Positions 17,759 through 25,523 of a stretch of 37,633 bases of DNA are shown piece by piece. This DNA comes from an uncultured Oscillospiraceae bacterium. GTDB taxonomy: Bacteria > Bacillota > Clostridia > Oscillospirales > Oscillospiraceae. Position 1 is the first letter of the stretch. The number at the start of each line of letters is the position of its first letter. The notes below the pieces were generated by a model. That model made no database searches. It was not told where the DNA came from and saw only the letters and a program-made list of their open reading frames with translations. Location of the stretch: positions 1 to 37,633 of the forward strand of contig CANQVL010000026.1 in NCBI GenBank assembly GCA_947627285.1, written 5' to 3'. A program made the translations under genes and the position numbers.

Positions 17759-17794
17759 ACGTTCAATACGAAATTACAATTTTGTATTGAGCGT
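17759..17794. repeat. left recombination-site-like palindrome
   Basis: 36-base imperfect palindrome: 17-base arms (17759-17775 and 17778-17794, two mismatches) around a central AC. Its inner 18 bases (ACGAAATTACAATTTTGT) match the reverse complement of the right site at 17 of 18 positions. It is of the right size and symmetry for a tyrosine recombinase core site. Confidence 0.7.
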
Positions 17795-17853
17795 CGTGCG
17801 GAGCAACGCCAATAATTGGTAATCGTCCGGCTTTTAGGCTGATTTTTGGCATG

Positions 17854-17910
17854 ACAACGAGGACCGACGAAATTTTTTCGTTTGCGGTCCTGTTCGTTGT
17901 GCAATTTTTT
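17854..17910 (+). terminator. hairpin with T-run inside the invertible segment
   Basis: The left arm is ACAACG-AGGACCG-ACGAAA (17854-17872). It pairs with TTTCGT (17876-17881), CGGTCCT (17885-17891) and CGTTGT (17895-17900) with small bulges. Six T residues follow at 17905-17910. It precedes the internal promoter, so it could insulate that promoter from upstream transcription in either orientation of the segment. Confidence 0.55.
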
Positions 17911-17932
17911 GCGATTTTCTTTGTCAAACGAC

Positions 17933-17961
17933 TTTACATTTTCGGATTACCGTGATAAAAT
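17933..17961 (+). promoter_or_regulatory. promoter inside the invertible segment, facing away from the SLH gene
   Basis: TTTACA (17933-17938), 17-base spacer, TAAAAT (17956-17961), with TG at the extended -10 position. On the plus strand it drives only antisense transcription into the recombinase gene; after inversion it would drive the SLH gene. Confidence 0.7.
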
Positions 17962-18008
17962 CCTCATGTATAAGGCTTTTAGGCCCTGTACGTTTTCCTA
18001 TGTAGGCT

Positions 18009-18026
18009 ACAAAATTGTAATTTTGT
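18009..18026. repeat. right recombination-site-like palindrome
   Basis: 18-base perfect palindromic arms ACAAAATT (18009-18016) and AATTTTGT (18019-18026) around a central GT. It starts one base beyond the stop codon of the recombinase gene. The centre is GT here and AC in the left site, so the two sites are in inverted orientation. Confidence 0.7.
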
Positions 18027-18027
18027 C

Positions 18028-18858
18028 CTAACTCACCAGCCCCAGCCGGTCAAGCACCCGCGCGTGTTCCTCGCCGGTGGAGATGAGGTAGATACGGGTG
18101 GTTTCGATGGAGCTGTGGCCCAATACGTCCGCCAACTTCGCTATATCGCGGGTGACGCGGTAAAATGTCCGGGCAAACAGATGTCTTAAATTGTGGGGGA
18201 AGACCTTTCGCGGGTCCACCCCCGCTTTTTTGCACACGGCCTTCATCTCAGCCCAGATCTGACCGCGCGTCAGGGGCTTGCCGTTTCCGGTGAGAAATAT
18301 CTCGCCGGAGGCGGTTTTCTGCTTTTTGGCGTATTTGAGCAGCTTCCGGCACAGCTTTCCGGGGAGTAGGATCGTGCGGATCTTGCCCTTCAGTCGTATC
18401 TCCGCGCTGCCTGACCGCGCCGCCTCCACGGTGATATACCGAAGCTCCGAAACGCGGATTCCCGTGGCACAGACAGTCTCCATGATGAGCCCCGTACGCT
18501 CCGGCGCGGCGGCGAGGAGCTTTTCGTACTCCTCCCTTGTCAGCTCCCGCTCCTTCGCGCGAAAGACGCGGCGCTGGAGCCTCAGCGCCTTTACCCGGCA
18601 CTCCTCCCGCCCCAAAAACCGCAGCAGGGCATTCACCGACGCCACCATGGAATTGACCGTCACCGGCGCGTACCCCCGCGCCGCCAGCCCGTCCCGCCAC
18701 GCGGCTACGGCGTCCCTCGTGAGCTCCGCCCCGCCCATATACGCGGCAAACCCCGCCGCGTCCCGGACATACTTCTCCACCGTCCCCGGGCTCTTGTCCT
18801 CCCGCCGCAAAAATTCGCCAAAATTTCTCAAATCCACTTTTACCGTTCTCATTTCCAT
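18028..18858 (-). CDS. tyrosine site-specific recombinase, probable DNA invertase
   Basis: A 276-residue phage-integrase-family recombinase. The SAM-like N-terminal core-binding domain spans about residues 8-90 (FLRREDKSPGTVEKYVRDAAGF). The catalytic domain spans about 105-276 with a full set of active residues: Arg135 in ATGIRVSELR, Lys157 or Lys159 in RLKGK, His222 and Arg225 in HNLRHLFA, His248 in LGHSSIETT and the nucleophile Tyr257 in TRIYLIS. It is short, like XerC/D and like invertases that flip surface-gene promoters (compare C. difficile RecV). GGAGG precedes ATG 18858 by 5 bases. The gene ends one base from the right recombination-like site and no other phage or transposon gene is nearby, which favours a dedicated invertase over an element integrase. 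Confidence 0.88.
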   Translation of the reverse strand: MEMRTVKVDLRNFGEFLRREDKSPGTVEKYVRDAAGFAAYMGGAELTRDAVAAWRDGLAARGYAPVTVNSMVASVNALLRFLGREECRVKALRLQRRVFRAKERELTREEYEKLLAAAPERTGLIMETVCATGIRVSELRYITVEAARSGSAEIRLKGKIRTILLPGKLCRKLLKYAKKQKTASGEIFLTGNGKPLTRGQIWAEMKAVCKKAGVDPRKVFPHNLRHLFARTFYRVTRDIAKLADVLGHSSIETTRIYLISTGEEHARVLDRLGLVS

Positions 18859-18872
18859 AACTGCCTCCGTAA

Positions 18873-18895
18873 AAAATAGGTTACCCCCCTATTTT
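18873..18895 (-). promoter_or_regulatory. inverted repeat before the recombinase gene, possible operator
   Basis: Perfect arms AAAATAGG (18873-18880) and CCTATTTT (18888-18895), 7-base spacer, just upstream of the recombinase ribosome site. On the minus strand it includes a TAAAAT that could be the recombinase -10, although no good -35 is visible. Confidence 0.5.
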
Positions 18896-18935
18896 ACCTG
18901 ATAAGACAGCCGATGATTTCATCTGAACAGGTTTG

Positions 18936-18964
18936 TTGACACGCGTAATATTTTTTGCTAAAAT
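18936..18964 (+). promoter_or_regulatory. strong promoter of the LytTR two-component operon
   Basis: Perfect TTGACA (18936-18941), 17-base spacer, TAAAAT (18959-18964). The start point would be near 18971, about 37 bases before the response regulator start codon. Confidence 0.85.
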
Positions 18965-19007
18965 ATAGGAATCCCACCGCGTTTGGATAGGAAAAGGGGC
19001 GAAAACC

Positions 19008-19754
19008 TTGCGGATTGCGTTATGTGACGACGAAAAAACATACCACGAAACAATAAAAAACCTGCTTGTACAGTACAAGCAGATAAATCCCGGCCTCTCG
19101 CTTTCGATGTCGTCCTTCTGCTCCGGGAAGGAGCTTTTGAACCACGTGGACGAGTACGGCGGCTTTGACCTCTATATTCTCGATTGCATCATGCCGGAGA
19201 TGGACGGCATAGGGCTTGGAGCGGCTCTGCGCGGGCGTGACGATCGGGGTATGCTTATCTACCTGACCACGTCTCCCGACTTCGCGCTGGACTCCTACCG
19301 GGTGGACGCCCTCGATTACCTCCTGAAGCCCGTGGATAAGCCGCTGTTCTTTCGGAGCCTCGACAAGGCGTTCTCCTCCTTTTCCCGGACCGCGCGGGAG
19401 ATTATCTCCGTCAAAACCGCGGACAGCGTCCGCATCCTCTCCGTCGCCGATATCCGGTACGCGGAACGCACGGGAAAACGGATCTGCTACCATATGACGG
19501 ACGGCAGCGTCATACCCGGCATCACCTTCAACGGCTCCTTTATTGACGCGGTGTCGGACCTACTCTCCCACAACGGCATGCTCCTTGTGGGCACCTCGTT
19601 CGTGGTCAACCTCTCCCATGTTACGGAGGTGACGAAAACGGACATGGTTTTGACGGGAAACCTGCGCGTCCCCATCCCGCGCCGCATATATGATTCCGTC
19701 AAAAAGGAATGGGCGGCCTTCTGGCTGAACGGAGGAAAATACAGTGCTTTTTGA
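19008..19754 (+). CDS. LytTR-family response regulator
   Basis: A 248-residue two-component regulator. Receiver domain at residues 1-118: acidic pocket Asp7/Asp8 in MRIALCDDEK, phosphoacceptor Asp59 in LYILDCIMPEMDG, Thr near 87 in LTTS, and Lys in LLKPVDK. The C-terminal LytTR DNA-binding domain (about 135-240) shows ISVKTADSVRILSVADIRYAERTGK, FVVNLSHVTEV and RVPIPRRIY. LytTR proteins bind pairs of short direct repeats one face apart. TTG 19008 is the likely start, with GGGGC nine bases upstream; no ATG is suitably placed. It overlaps the first sensor gene by 11 bases. The best candidate target is the repeat pair at 30872-30904. Confidence 0.92.
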   Translation: MRIALCDDEKTYHETIKNLLVQYKQINPGLSLSMSSFCSGKELLNHVDEYGGFDLYILDCIMPEMDGIGLGAALRGRDDRGMLIYLTTSPDFALDSYRVDALDYLLKPVDKPLFFRSLDKAFSSFSRTAREIISVKTADSVRILSVADIRYAERTGKRICYHMTDGSVIPGITFNGSFIDAVSDLLSHNGMLLVGTSFVVNLSHVTEVTKTDMVLTGNLRVPIPRRIYDSVKKEWAAFWLNGGKYSAF

Positions 19755-21039
19755 GGATAACGTCACCTTTTTGGTCCTGAAGGTCCTGATAATCTTCGCG
19801 GGCACGCTCGCCATGATGGCGTCTACGACAAGCTTTAAGCCGATCCGGAACAAGACCGCGTTGATCGCGGTCATTTTGGGTTATGCCGTTTTTGTCGTTC
19901 TCTCCACATATTTGATAATCAAATATCTCGGTTACGACTTTTTTCTGCGGGTCTTTATCCTCACCATATCATGCCCGGCGGTCCTTCTTTTGCGCAAAAT
20001 CTCCGACGAGCCGTTTGCGAAGCTCGTCTTTACCGGGGCTACACATATTCTGGCGTCCCTTTACATTTCCGCCACAGTCACCCTTTTAAATACCGCCCTG
20101 CGCGGAAACGAGCTGTCGGACATTCTGCTGCGCCTGCTTTTCTATCTGCTGACGGTGCTGTTTGAATTTTACTTTGTACGGCGAATATGGCTTGAATCGG
20201 TCGGCACGATCAAAAAGGGCTGGGGCGTCCTTTCCCTGATCCCCTGCGCGTTCATCATACTTTCCGTGACAGCCGCCATTTACCCGGAGCATTATACGAT
20301 ACGTCCGTTGAGCGTCGTCACGCTCTACCTGCTGGGCGCCGTCATCGCTGCCGTCTACTTTTCCATCGGACGCTACCTGTCCGTGCGGAACGCCAGGCTG
20401 CGGTCAGAACAGAACAGAGAGATTTTGGAGCTTCAGCTTGAAAACATACGCAGGGAAAACGCCGATATGGAGGCCCTTGAGAAGCAAACGAGGATCCTTC
20501 GGCACGACCTGCGCCACATCCTCTCCACAGTCGCCGCCCTCGCGGAAAGCGGCGACACGCGGGCGATCCTTGATTTTGTTGAAAATACGGCGGAGATGTC
20601 CGAGGACGTTCCAATGCCGCGCCCGTATTGCCGCGACCCCATTTTGGACGCCACGCTCTCCGGTTATCTCGCGTCCGCAAGGGAGGCGGGCATCGCGCTT
20701 GAGACTTCCCTTTCCGTTCCGGACGTCCTCCCGGTGGACTCCTCCGATCTTTCCGTCTGCTTTGCCAATATGCTGGAAACCGCCATCCGCGCCTGCGCAA
20801 AGCTGCCTGAGGGCGAAAGGAAGATGAGCGTCCGGTGCGCCAGCAGTCAGAAGCTGACGCTTGAGGTCGCTTTTCCCGTTCACGGCAAAATACCTTTGGA
20901 CAAAAAGGGGCTCCCGAAGCCGCCGGACGGAGGCTTCGGGAGCGGCTTTCGCTCCATAGCGTCCTTCTGCGAGAGGCATAACGCCGTATATTCGTTTACC
21001 GCCGAAAATAACCTGTACCGGATCGCGGTGGCATTATAG
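19744..21039 (+). CDS. GHKL-type sensor kinase 1 (histidine kept, ATP site altered)
   Basis: A 431-residue membrane sensor of the AgrC/LytS-like GHKL group. About seven hydrophobic helices fill residues 7-210, followed by a coiled coil and the dimerization helix LRHDLRHIL with the phosphoacceptor His254. The ATP-binding part deviates: the N-box reads NMLETAIRA (Asn342, but Thr346 where Asn is expected). The strand that usually carries an Asn reads LEVAFPV. The glycine box GFGSGFRSI is recognisable. GTG 19744 is used, with GGAGG eight bases before it. It is a paralogue of the next gene, sharing length, topology and many residues. I infer that it accepts phosphate and passes it to Asp59 of the response regulator, perhaps phosphorylated by its partner. 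Confidence 0.85.
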   Translation: MLFEDNVTFLVLKVLIIFAGTLAMMASTTSFKPIRNKTALIAVILGYAVFVVLSTYLIIKYLGYDFFLRVFILTISCPAVLLLRKISDEPFAKLVFTGATHILASLYISATVTLLNTALRGNELSDILLRLLFYLLTVLFEFYFVRRIWLESVGTIKKGWGVLSLIPCAFIILSVTAAIYPEHYTIRPLSVVTLYLLGAVIAAVYFSIGRYLSVRNARLRSEQNREILELQLENIRRENADMEALEKQTRILRHDLRHILSTVAALAESGDTRAILDFVENTAEMSEDVPMPRPYCRDPILDATLSGYLASAREAGIALETSLSVPDVLPVDSSDLSVCFANMLETAIRACAKLPEGERKMSVRCASSQKLTLEVAFPVHGKIPLDKKGLPKPPDGGFGSGFRSIASFCERHNAVYSFTAENNLYRIAVAL

Positions 21040-21065
21040 CTTTGAAGGGAGAAGATGAGGAAGGC

Positions 21066-22352
21066 ATGATTTTTGATAACGATACCGCGTACCAGACCTA
21101 CAGGGTCCTTGTCTCCATCTTCGGCACCCTCGGCATGGTCGTCTCCGTCAGCAGGCTAAAGGAAAATAAGAGGAAAAATCTGCTTATAATCGTGGGGTAC
21201 GCGGTTTATACGATAGCTTTTTCCGTCCTCTGCATACGGTTTTTCGGCTTTCTGCCCTTCCTGCGCGGCTCCGTGCTCACCATCTCCATACCCGGAGTCA
21301 TCGTAACCTTTCTGATCGCGGACGAGTCCCTTTCAAGGCATATTTTCTGCTGTCTGTCGGAGCTTCTCCTGTCCCTTTACCTGATAGTCGGTGTTACGCA
21401 GCTGAGTACGCTTTTCGGCGGCAGTCCCGCGACAGATCCCCTGCTGCTCCTTTTTGTCTACATAACGGTAATTTTGCTGGAAGCCCTCCTTCTGCGGACC
21501 GCTTTCCTAAATATCGCGGACACGGTCGCCGGCGGCTGGGGGATCCTCGCCCTGATCCCCTGCTCTTTTTTCATCCTCACCATGGTACTGGCGCTATACC
21601 CCGCGCATTATACGCAGAATACGTCCTTTTCCATCCTGTTTGCCATGACGGGCGTTGTGCTCCTCATAATCTACTATGCCATCTTCCAATATCTGTGGCT
21701 CCAGTACCAGTACAGGATGGAGGAGCAGGACCGCGATCTTTTGAGACTGCAAATAGAGAACATCAAAAAACAGGCAAAGGACGCAGAAAGAAAAGCGCTG
21801 GACGTGCGCAACGCACGGCGGGACATCCGGCAAACGCTGTCTACAGTCGCCGGTTTTGCGCGGGAGGGAAACGCCGAAGCGATCCTCGCTTACATAAATG
21901 AGGCGTCCACCCAAAACGATGCCGCCGCGCCCGTCCGCTTCTGCAGCGACCCCATCTTAAACGCCACGCTCGCCGCCTATTTACGCCGCGCGGAGCGCTC
22001 CGGCGTTGCGGTGGAGCAGAGGCTTTCCCTTCCGGAAACACTGCCCGTCGATTCCGCCGAGCTTGCCATCTGCTTTTCCAACGCGCTGGAAAACGCCATA
22101 AACGCCTGTGAACAGCTCCCGGAAAGCCAGCGGAAAATCGTCATCCGGTGCATCCATAAGCCGCAGTTCATGCTTGAGATCAAAAACACCTGCCGCAGAC
22201 GGATCTCCTTTGGAAAAAACGGGCTCCCGCAATCGAACAGATCCGGTCACGGGATCGGCACACGCTCCATTGTGGCCTTCTGCGAAAAGCATAACGCTTT
22301 TTATTCGTTCAGCGCGGAGGACGGCTGGTTCAGGCTTGTGATCGCGTTATGA
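21066..22352 (+). CDS. GHKL-type sensor 2 (ATP site intact, histidine lost)
   Basis: A 428-residue paralogue of sensor 1, with the same seven-helix membrane region and coiled coil. The dimerization helix reads ARRDIRQTL: Arg252 stands where sensor 1 has the phosphoacceptor His, and the second histidine is Gln. The ATP-binding domain is canonical: N-box NALENAINA (Asn339, Asn343), LEIKN and the glycine box SGHGIGTRSI. ATG 21066 aligns with the start of sensor 1 (MIFDND against MLFEDN) and has GAGG upstream; an in-frame TTG at 21042 is less likely. The gene follows sensor 1 by 26 bases and overlaps the convergent cstA-like gene by 6 bases. It cannot autophosphorylate in the usual way, so it may be the ATPase half of a heterodimer. 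Confidence 0.83.
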   Translation: MIFDNDTAYQTYRVLVSIFGTLGMVVSVSRLKENKRKNLLIIVGYAVYTIAFSVLCIRFFGFLPFLRGSVLTISIPGVIVTFLIADESLSRHIFCCLSELLLSLYLIVGVTQLSTLFGGSPATDPLLLLFVYITVILLEALLLRTAFLNIADTVAGGWGILALIPCSFFILTMVLALYPAHYTQNTSFSILFAMTGVVLLIIYYAIFQYLWLQYQYRMEEQDRDLLRLQIENIKKQAKDAERKALDVRNARRDIRQTLSTVAGFAREGNAEAILAYINEASTQNDAAAPVRFCSDPILNATLAAYLRRAERSGVAVEQRLSLPETLPVDSAELAICFSNALENAINACEQLPESQRKIVIRCIHKPQFMLEIKNTCRRRISFGKNGLPQSNRSGHGIGTRSIVAFCEKHNAFYSFSAEDGWFRLVIAL

Positions 22353-23786
22353 CAGCTCCCACCGTTTCGCGCGCCCCGAGCGGATCATATACATCAAAAA
22401 CACAATAAGCAAGAGAGCCGCCGCAACAGCGCCCGACGGATAGGCTATTTTTGTGGAGAGCCTGAAGCCCTCGTCCGCCATGAGGATATATGTAAATGAA
22501 ACCGCGCTCATAAACGCCGCCGGGACCGCCGCGACCAGGGAATACCACTCTTTTTTCGCGCTTTGAACAAGATACGCGGACATCGCCCACAGCACGATCA
22601 TGGCAAGCGTCTGATTTGACCAGGAGAAATACCGCCAGATGATGTCAAAGTCGATCTGCGTCAAAAAAGCGGCAGCTCCGATCAGAGGAAGCGCCAAAAC
22701 AAGCCTTTTCCCAAGGCTCGACTGATCAAGCTTCAGCCAGTCCGCAAGCGTAAGCCGCGCGCTCCGAAACGCCGTGTCACCTGTGGAGATAGGGCAGACG
22801 ACCACTCCGATGACAGCCAGCACCCCGCCGACCTTTCCCAGCACTCCAACAGAAATATCATAGACCACTCCCGACTGACCCAGCGACGCCAGAGCACCCG
22901 ATAAGCTGATTGTATTGCCGTAAAAGCCCAGGCCCGCCGCCGCCCACACCAGGGCGATCACGGCCTCCGCAAGCATCGCGCCGTAAAAGATGGCGCGCCC
23001 CTGCTTCTCGCTTTCTATGCACCTTGCCATCATGGGCGACTGCGTGGAATGAAAGCCCGACACCGCGCCGCAGGCCACCGTGACGAACATGTAGGCCCAG
23101 ATCGGCTTCCCCTCCGGGTGCAGGTTGGCAAGCGTCTCGTATGTGAGCTCGGGGAGCGTATAGCCTCCGAAAATAAGTCCGCCCACGATCCCCACCGCCA
23201 TGAACATAAGCACCACGCCGAACACGGGGTAGAGCTTCCCTATCACCTTGTCAATGGGGAGCAGAGTCGCCAGCACATAATAGGCCATGATGACGACGAT
23301 CCAGAATGTGGTGTTCATAAAATCCGGAGTAAGCCTCGCCAGGAGCCCTGCCGGGCTTGTGGTAAATACCGCCCCAACGCACACGAGCAGGACTATCGAG
23401 AAAATACGCATGACCTGCTTTGCCGCGGTGCCCAGGTATTTCCCGACGATCTCCGATATGGACGCGCCGTCATTTCTTACCGATACCATCCCGGAGAGGT
23501 AATCATGCACGGCTCCGCCGAGGATGGAGCCGATCACTATCCACAAAAACACCACCGGTCCAAAGACCGCCCCCATCAGCGGTCCGAAAATCGGTCCCGT
23601 TCCGGCTATATTGAGTAGCTGGATCAAAAACACCCGCCACTTCTTCATTGGCGTAAAGTCCACCCCATCAGGATGCGCCATCGCCGGCGTGGGATCGTCG
23701 CTTGGAGCGACGATTTTTTCAACTACGCGCCCATATATTAGATACCCCGCCAGCAAAACAAGCAGAGCTATGATAAATGTGACCAT
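22347..23786 (-). CDS. CstA-family transporter (pyruvate/peptide type)
   Basis: A 479-residue integral membrane protein of the carbon starvation CstA family with over ten predicted helices. Family blocks are clear: YGRVVEKI near the N-terminus, DGVDFTPMKKWRVF, IAGTGPIFGPLMGA, GAVHDYLSGMVSVRNDGASI, GFHSTQSPMMARC, and CPISTGDTAFRSARL. It is shorter than E. coli CstA (about 700 residues) and matches the compact Firmicutes form. E. coli CstA and BtsT import pyruvate, and peptide uptake has also been proposed. GAGGAAG precedes ATG 23786. It is the last gene of a minus-strand operon starting at the lipoprotein gene. It ends tail-to-tail with the LytTR sensor genes, echoing the BtsSR-BtsT pairing of a LytTR system with a CstA-family protein. 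Confidence 0.92.
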   Translation of the reverse strand: MVTFIIALLVLLAGYLIYGRVVEKIVAPSDDPTPAMAHPDGVDFTPMKKWRVFLIQLLNIAGTGPIFGPLMGAVFGPVVFLWIVIGSILGGAVHDYLSGMVSVRNDGASISEIVGKYLGTAAKQVMRIFSIVLLVCVGAVFTTSPAGLLARLTPDFMNTTFWIVVIMAYYVLATLLPIDKVIGKLYPVFGVVLMFMAVGIVGGLIFGGYTLPELTYETLANLHPEGKPIWAYMFVTVACGAVSGFHSTQSPMMARCIESEKQGRAIFYGAMLAEAVIALVWAAAGLGFYGNTISLSGALASLGQSGVVYDISVGVLGKVGGVLAVIGVVVCPISTGDTAFRSARLTLADWLKLDQSSLGKRLVLALPLIGAAAFLTQIDFDIIWRYFSWSNQTLAMIVLWAMSAYLVQSAKKEWYSLVAAVPAAFMSAVSFTYILMADEGFRLSTKIAYPSGAVAAALLLIVFLMYMIRSGRAKRWELS

Positions 23787-23807
23787 ATTTTTTCTTCCTC
23801 TTTATCT

Positions 23808-25502
23808 TTATTTGATTACTATCCTACCCTGCGGCAGAGCGTACTCGTCCCCCACAGTTCCGTTGAGCTCATTCTTAAGATAGGTCATAAGTATCTCATA
23901 ATCTATCATTCCCTCATCAACCGTCAGCTCGTTGTCCATGAACATATTAATTCCGTCACCGCCCTGCTTGATGAGGTAATTGTGGGAGGCTACCGTATAT
24001 ACCTTATCCGGCGCAAGCTCCGTATAGCCGCCGTCCGCCTCAAGGACCATGACGTCCCTTACTCTCCGGTTGTCCCCGCAGGAGAGGAAATTGCCCTGCT
24101 CGTCCGTCTCCACCGTGGGCTCCACGGATGTATCAACGGTATATCGAAGCCCCGACACCTGCAAAAAGCCTCCGTTCTCGCCCAACGCGTTCTCCCCATC
24201 GTCCGCGTTTGGCAGGCAGGAGCGGCTCGCCATCTCCAGTGCGTCCAGTATCTCCTGCCCCATGGCCTTTGCCACGCAGAGCGTATTCCCGTAGGGGTGT
24301 ACGCTCAAAATGTCGCCGTAGGTGATCTCCCCGGCGGAAATATCCGCCCGGATGCCGCCGCCGTTCACAAGCGCTATATCCGCCCCCGATACGGCCCGGT
24401 ACGCGTCCGCGCAGAAATCCCCCAGGTTTGTCTCCCTGTTGCGTACAAGGCGCAAACCGGAATCGGATACCGTCGTAAGCGCTGTCTCCGATACGCCGAT
24501 GGTTTTTGTGAGCTCAGCGTCAAACCTCTCCTCCATGCTCTCTATGCAGTCGGTCATCTCGCTGTCCGTCTCCGGGTACGTCCCGATCAGCCCGGTCTCA
24601 ATATTCCCGCTGGCGGTGATGGTGAGGCGCCCGATATTGCTAAGCCCCGTGCCCGTGGAGGACAAAAGCACATTCTCCCCGTCCGCGTTTTTTACAATAT
24701 CGCAGGGGATGACGGTGTGGGAATGACCGTCCAGCACGGCGTCGATCCCCCTTGTGTTTTCGATAAGCTCCCGGGATGTAAACGGCGAGGAGGACTCGTC
24801 CGTCCCGAGATGGGCAAGGACCACCACGTGGTCCGCGCCCTCCTTCACACAGGCGTCCACGTTTTCCTGAACGCGTCCGTACAGCTCCTCCCCGCTCTCC
24901 CCGCAGAAGTCGTATACATAGTTCCCGGACTCGTCGCAGAAGTATGCCGGAACTGATTTTACGATGCTCTCCGGCGTTGACACCCCGATAAACGCGACCT
25001 TCACCTTGCCGTAGGATACTATCTTGTACGGCAAAAGCCTGGAGAGGAACGCCGCCTCGTCCTCGCCTGTACAGCTGATATTACAGCCAAGATACTGTGC
25101 TCCGCTTATCTCCATAAGCCGGTCCAGCTGCTCCATTCCATAGTCGAACTCATGGTTTCCCAGCACCGCGAAGTCATATCCCACGCGGCTCATAAGCTCC
25201 GCCGGATATTCCCCGTCGGAGACCGCTCCGATCACATCCCCCTGCAGGGCGTCTCCGCAGTCCACCAGCGTTACATACGGGGTGCCCTTCTCGCACCACT
25301 GCCTGTATGCCGCAAGCCCGGCGTAGCCGATGTCCTTATCCACGGCGCAGTGTACATCATTGGTGTATAAAATGACGATGTCATCCGCCTTCGCCTGACC
25401 CGCAAAAACCATCGCGGCGGCGCACACGCCCAAAATCAGCACGACCGCCAGTATAACGGCAAGAAGGCGCAGCTTTTTTATCTTATTTGTCCTGATATCC
25501 AT
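23808..25502 (-). CDS. secreted 5'-nucleotidase / 2',3'-cyclic phosphodiesterase
   Basis: A 564-residue UshA-like enzyme. An N-terminal signal or anchor is present (LRLLAVILAVVLILGVCAAAMVFAGQAKA). The metallophosphatase domain (about residues 35-290) has IVILYTNDVHC, DCGDALQGD, GNHEFDYGM, VVLAHLGTDE and GHSHT. The nucleotidase C-terminal domain (about 320-560) has NGGGIRADIS, HPYGNTL and ASHNYLIKQGGDGINMF. It would release nucleosides and phosphate from nucleotides outside the cell. No LPXTG motif or SLH domain is present, so it is either secreted or tethered by an uncleaved signal. GGAGAGG precedes ATG 25502. It lies 21 bases both after the ABC transporter gene and before the cstA-like gene, so it belongs to the same operon, giving that operon a scavenging character. 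Confidence 0.93.
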   Translation of the reverse strand: MDIRTNKIKKLRLLAVILAVVLILGVCAAAMVFAGQAKADDIVILYTNDVHCAVDKDIGYAGLAAYRQWCEKGTPYVTLVDCGDALQGDVIGAVSDGEYPAELMSRVGYDFAVLGNHEFDYGMEQLDRLMEISGAQYLGCNISCTGEDEAAFLSRLLPYKIVSYGKVKVAFIGVSTPESIVKSVPAYFCDESGNYVYDFCGESGEELYGRVQENVDACVKEGADHVVVLAHLGTDESSSPFTSRELIENTRGIDAVLDGHSHTVIPCDIVKNADGENVLLSSTGTGLSNIGRLTITASGNIETGLIGTYPETDSEMTDCIESMEERFDAELTKTIGVSETALTTVSDSGLRLVRNRETNLGDFCADAYRAVSGADIALVNGGGIRADISAGEITYGDILSVHPYGNTLCVAKAMGQEILDALEMASRSCLPNADDGENALGENGGFLQVSGLRYTVDTSVEPTVETDEQGNFLSCGDNRRVRDVMVLEADGGYTELAPDKVYTVASHNYLIKQGGDGINMFMDNELTVDEGMIDYEILMTYLKNELNGTVGDEYALPQGRIVIK

Positions 25503-25523
25503 TCTTTTCCTCTCCAAACGGTT

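Larger units (their letters stand above)
17776..18018. other. putative invertible promoter segment
   Basis: About 240 bases between the centres of the two inverted sites. It contains a hairpin with a T-run and an outward promoter on the plus strand. Inversion would move the -10 from 17956-17961 to about 17833-17838 on the minus strand, facing the SLH gene with a leader of about 145 bases. The stretch has no convincing gene. Confidence 0.65.

Noticed and set aside
17704-17904. 66-codon minus-strand open frame between the SLH gene and the recombinase
   Set aside because: No ribosome site, atypical composition, and it runs through the left palindrome and the hairpin; better explained as non-coding switch DNA.
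17922-17927. Minus-strand TTGACA inside the invertible segment as a second promoter towards the SLH gene
   Set aside because: No acceptable -10 at 16-18 bases; the best hexamers are TTGCAC and ATTGCA.
18028-18858. Recombinase as a prophage or transposon integrase
   Set aside because: No phage, conjugation or transposition genes adjoin it and no tRNA target is present; the paired inverted sites favour an invertase.
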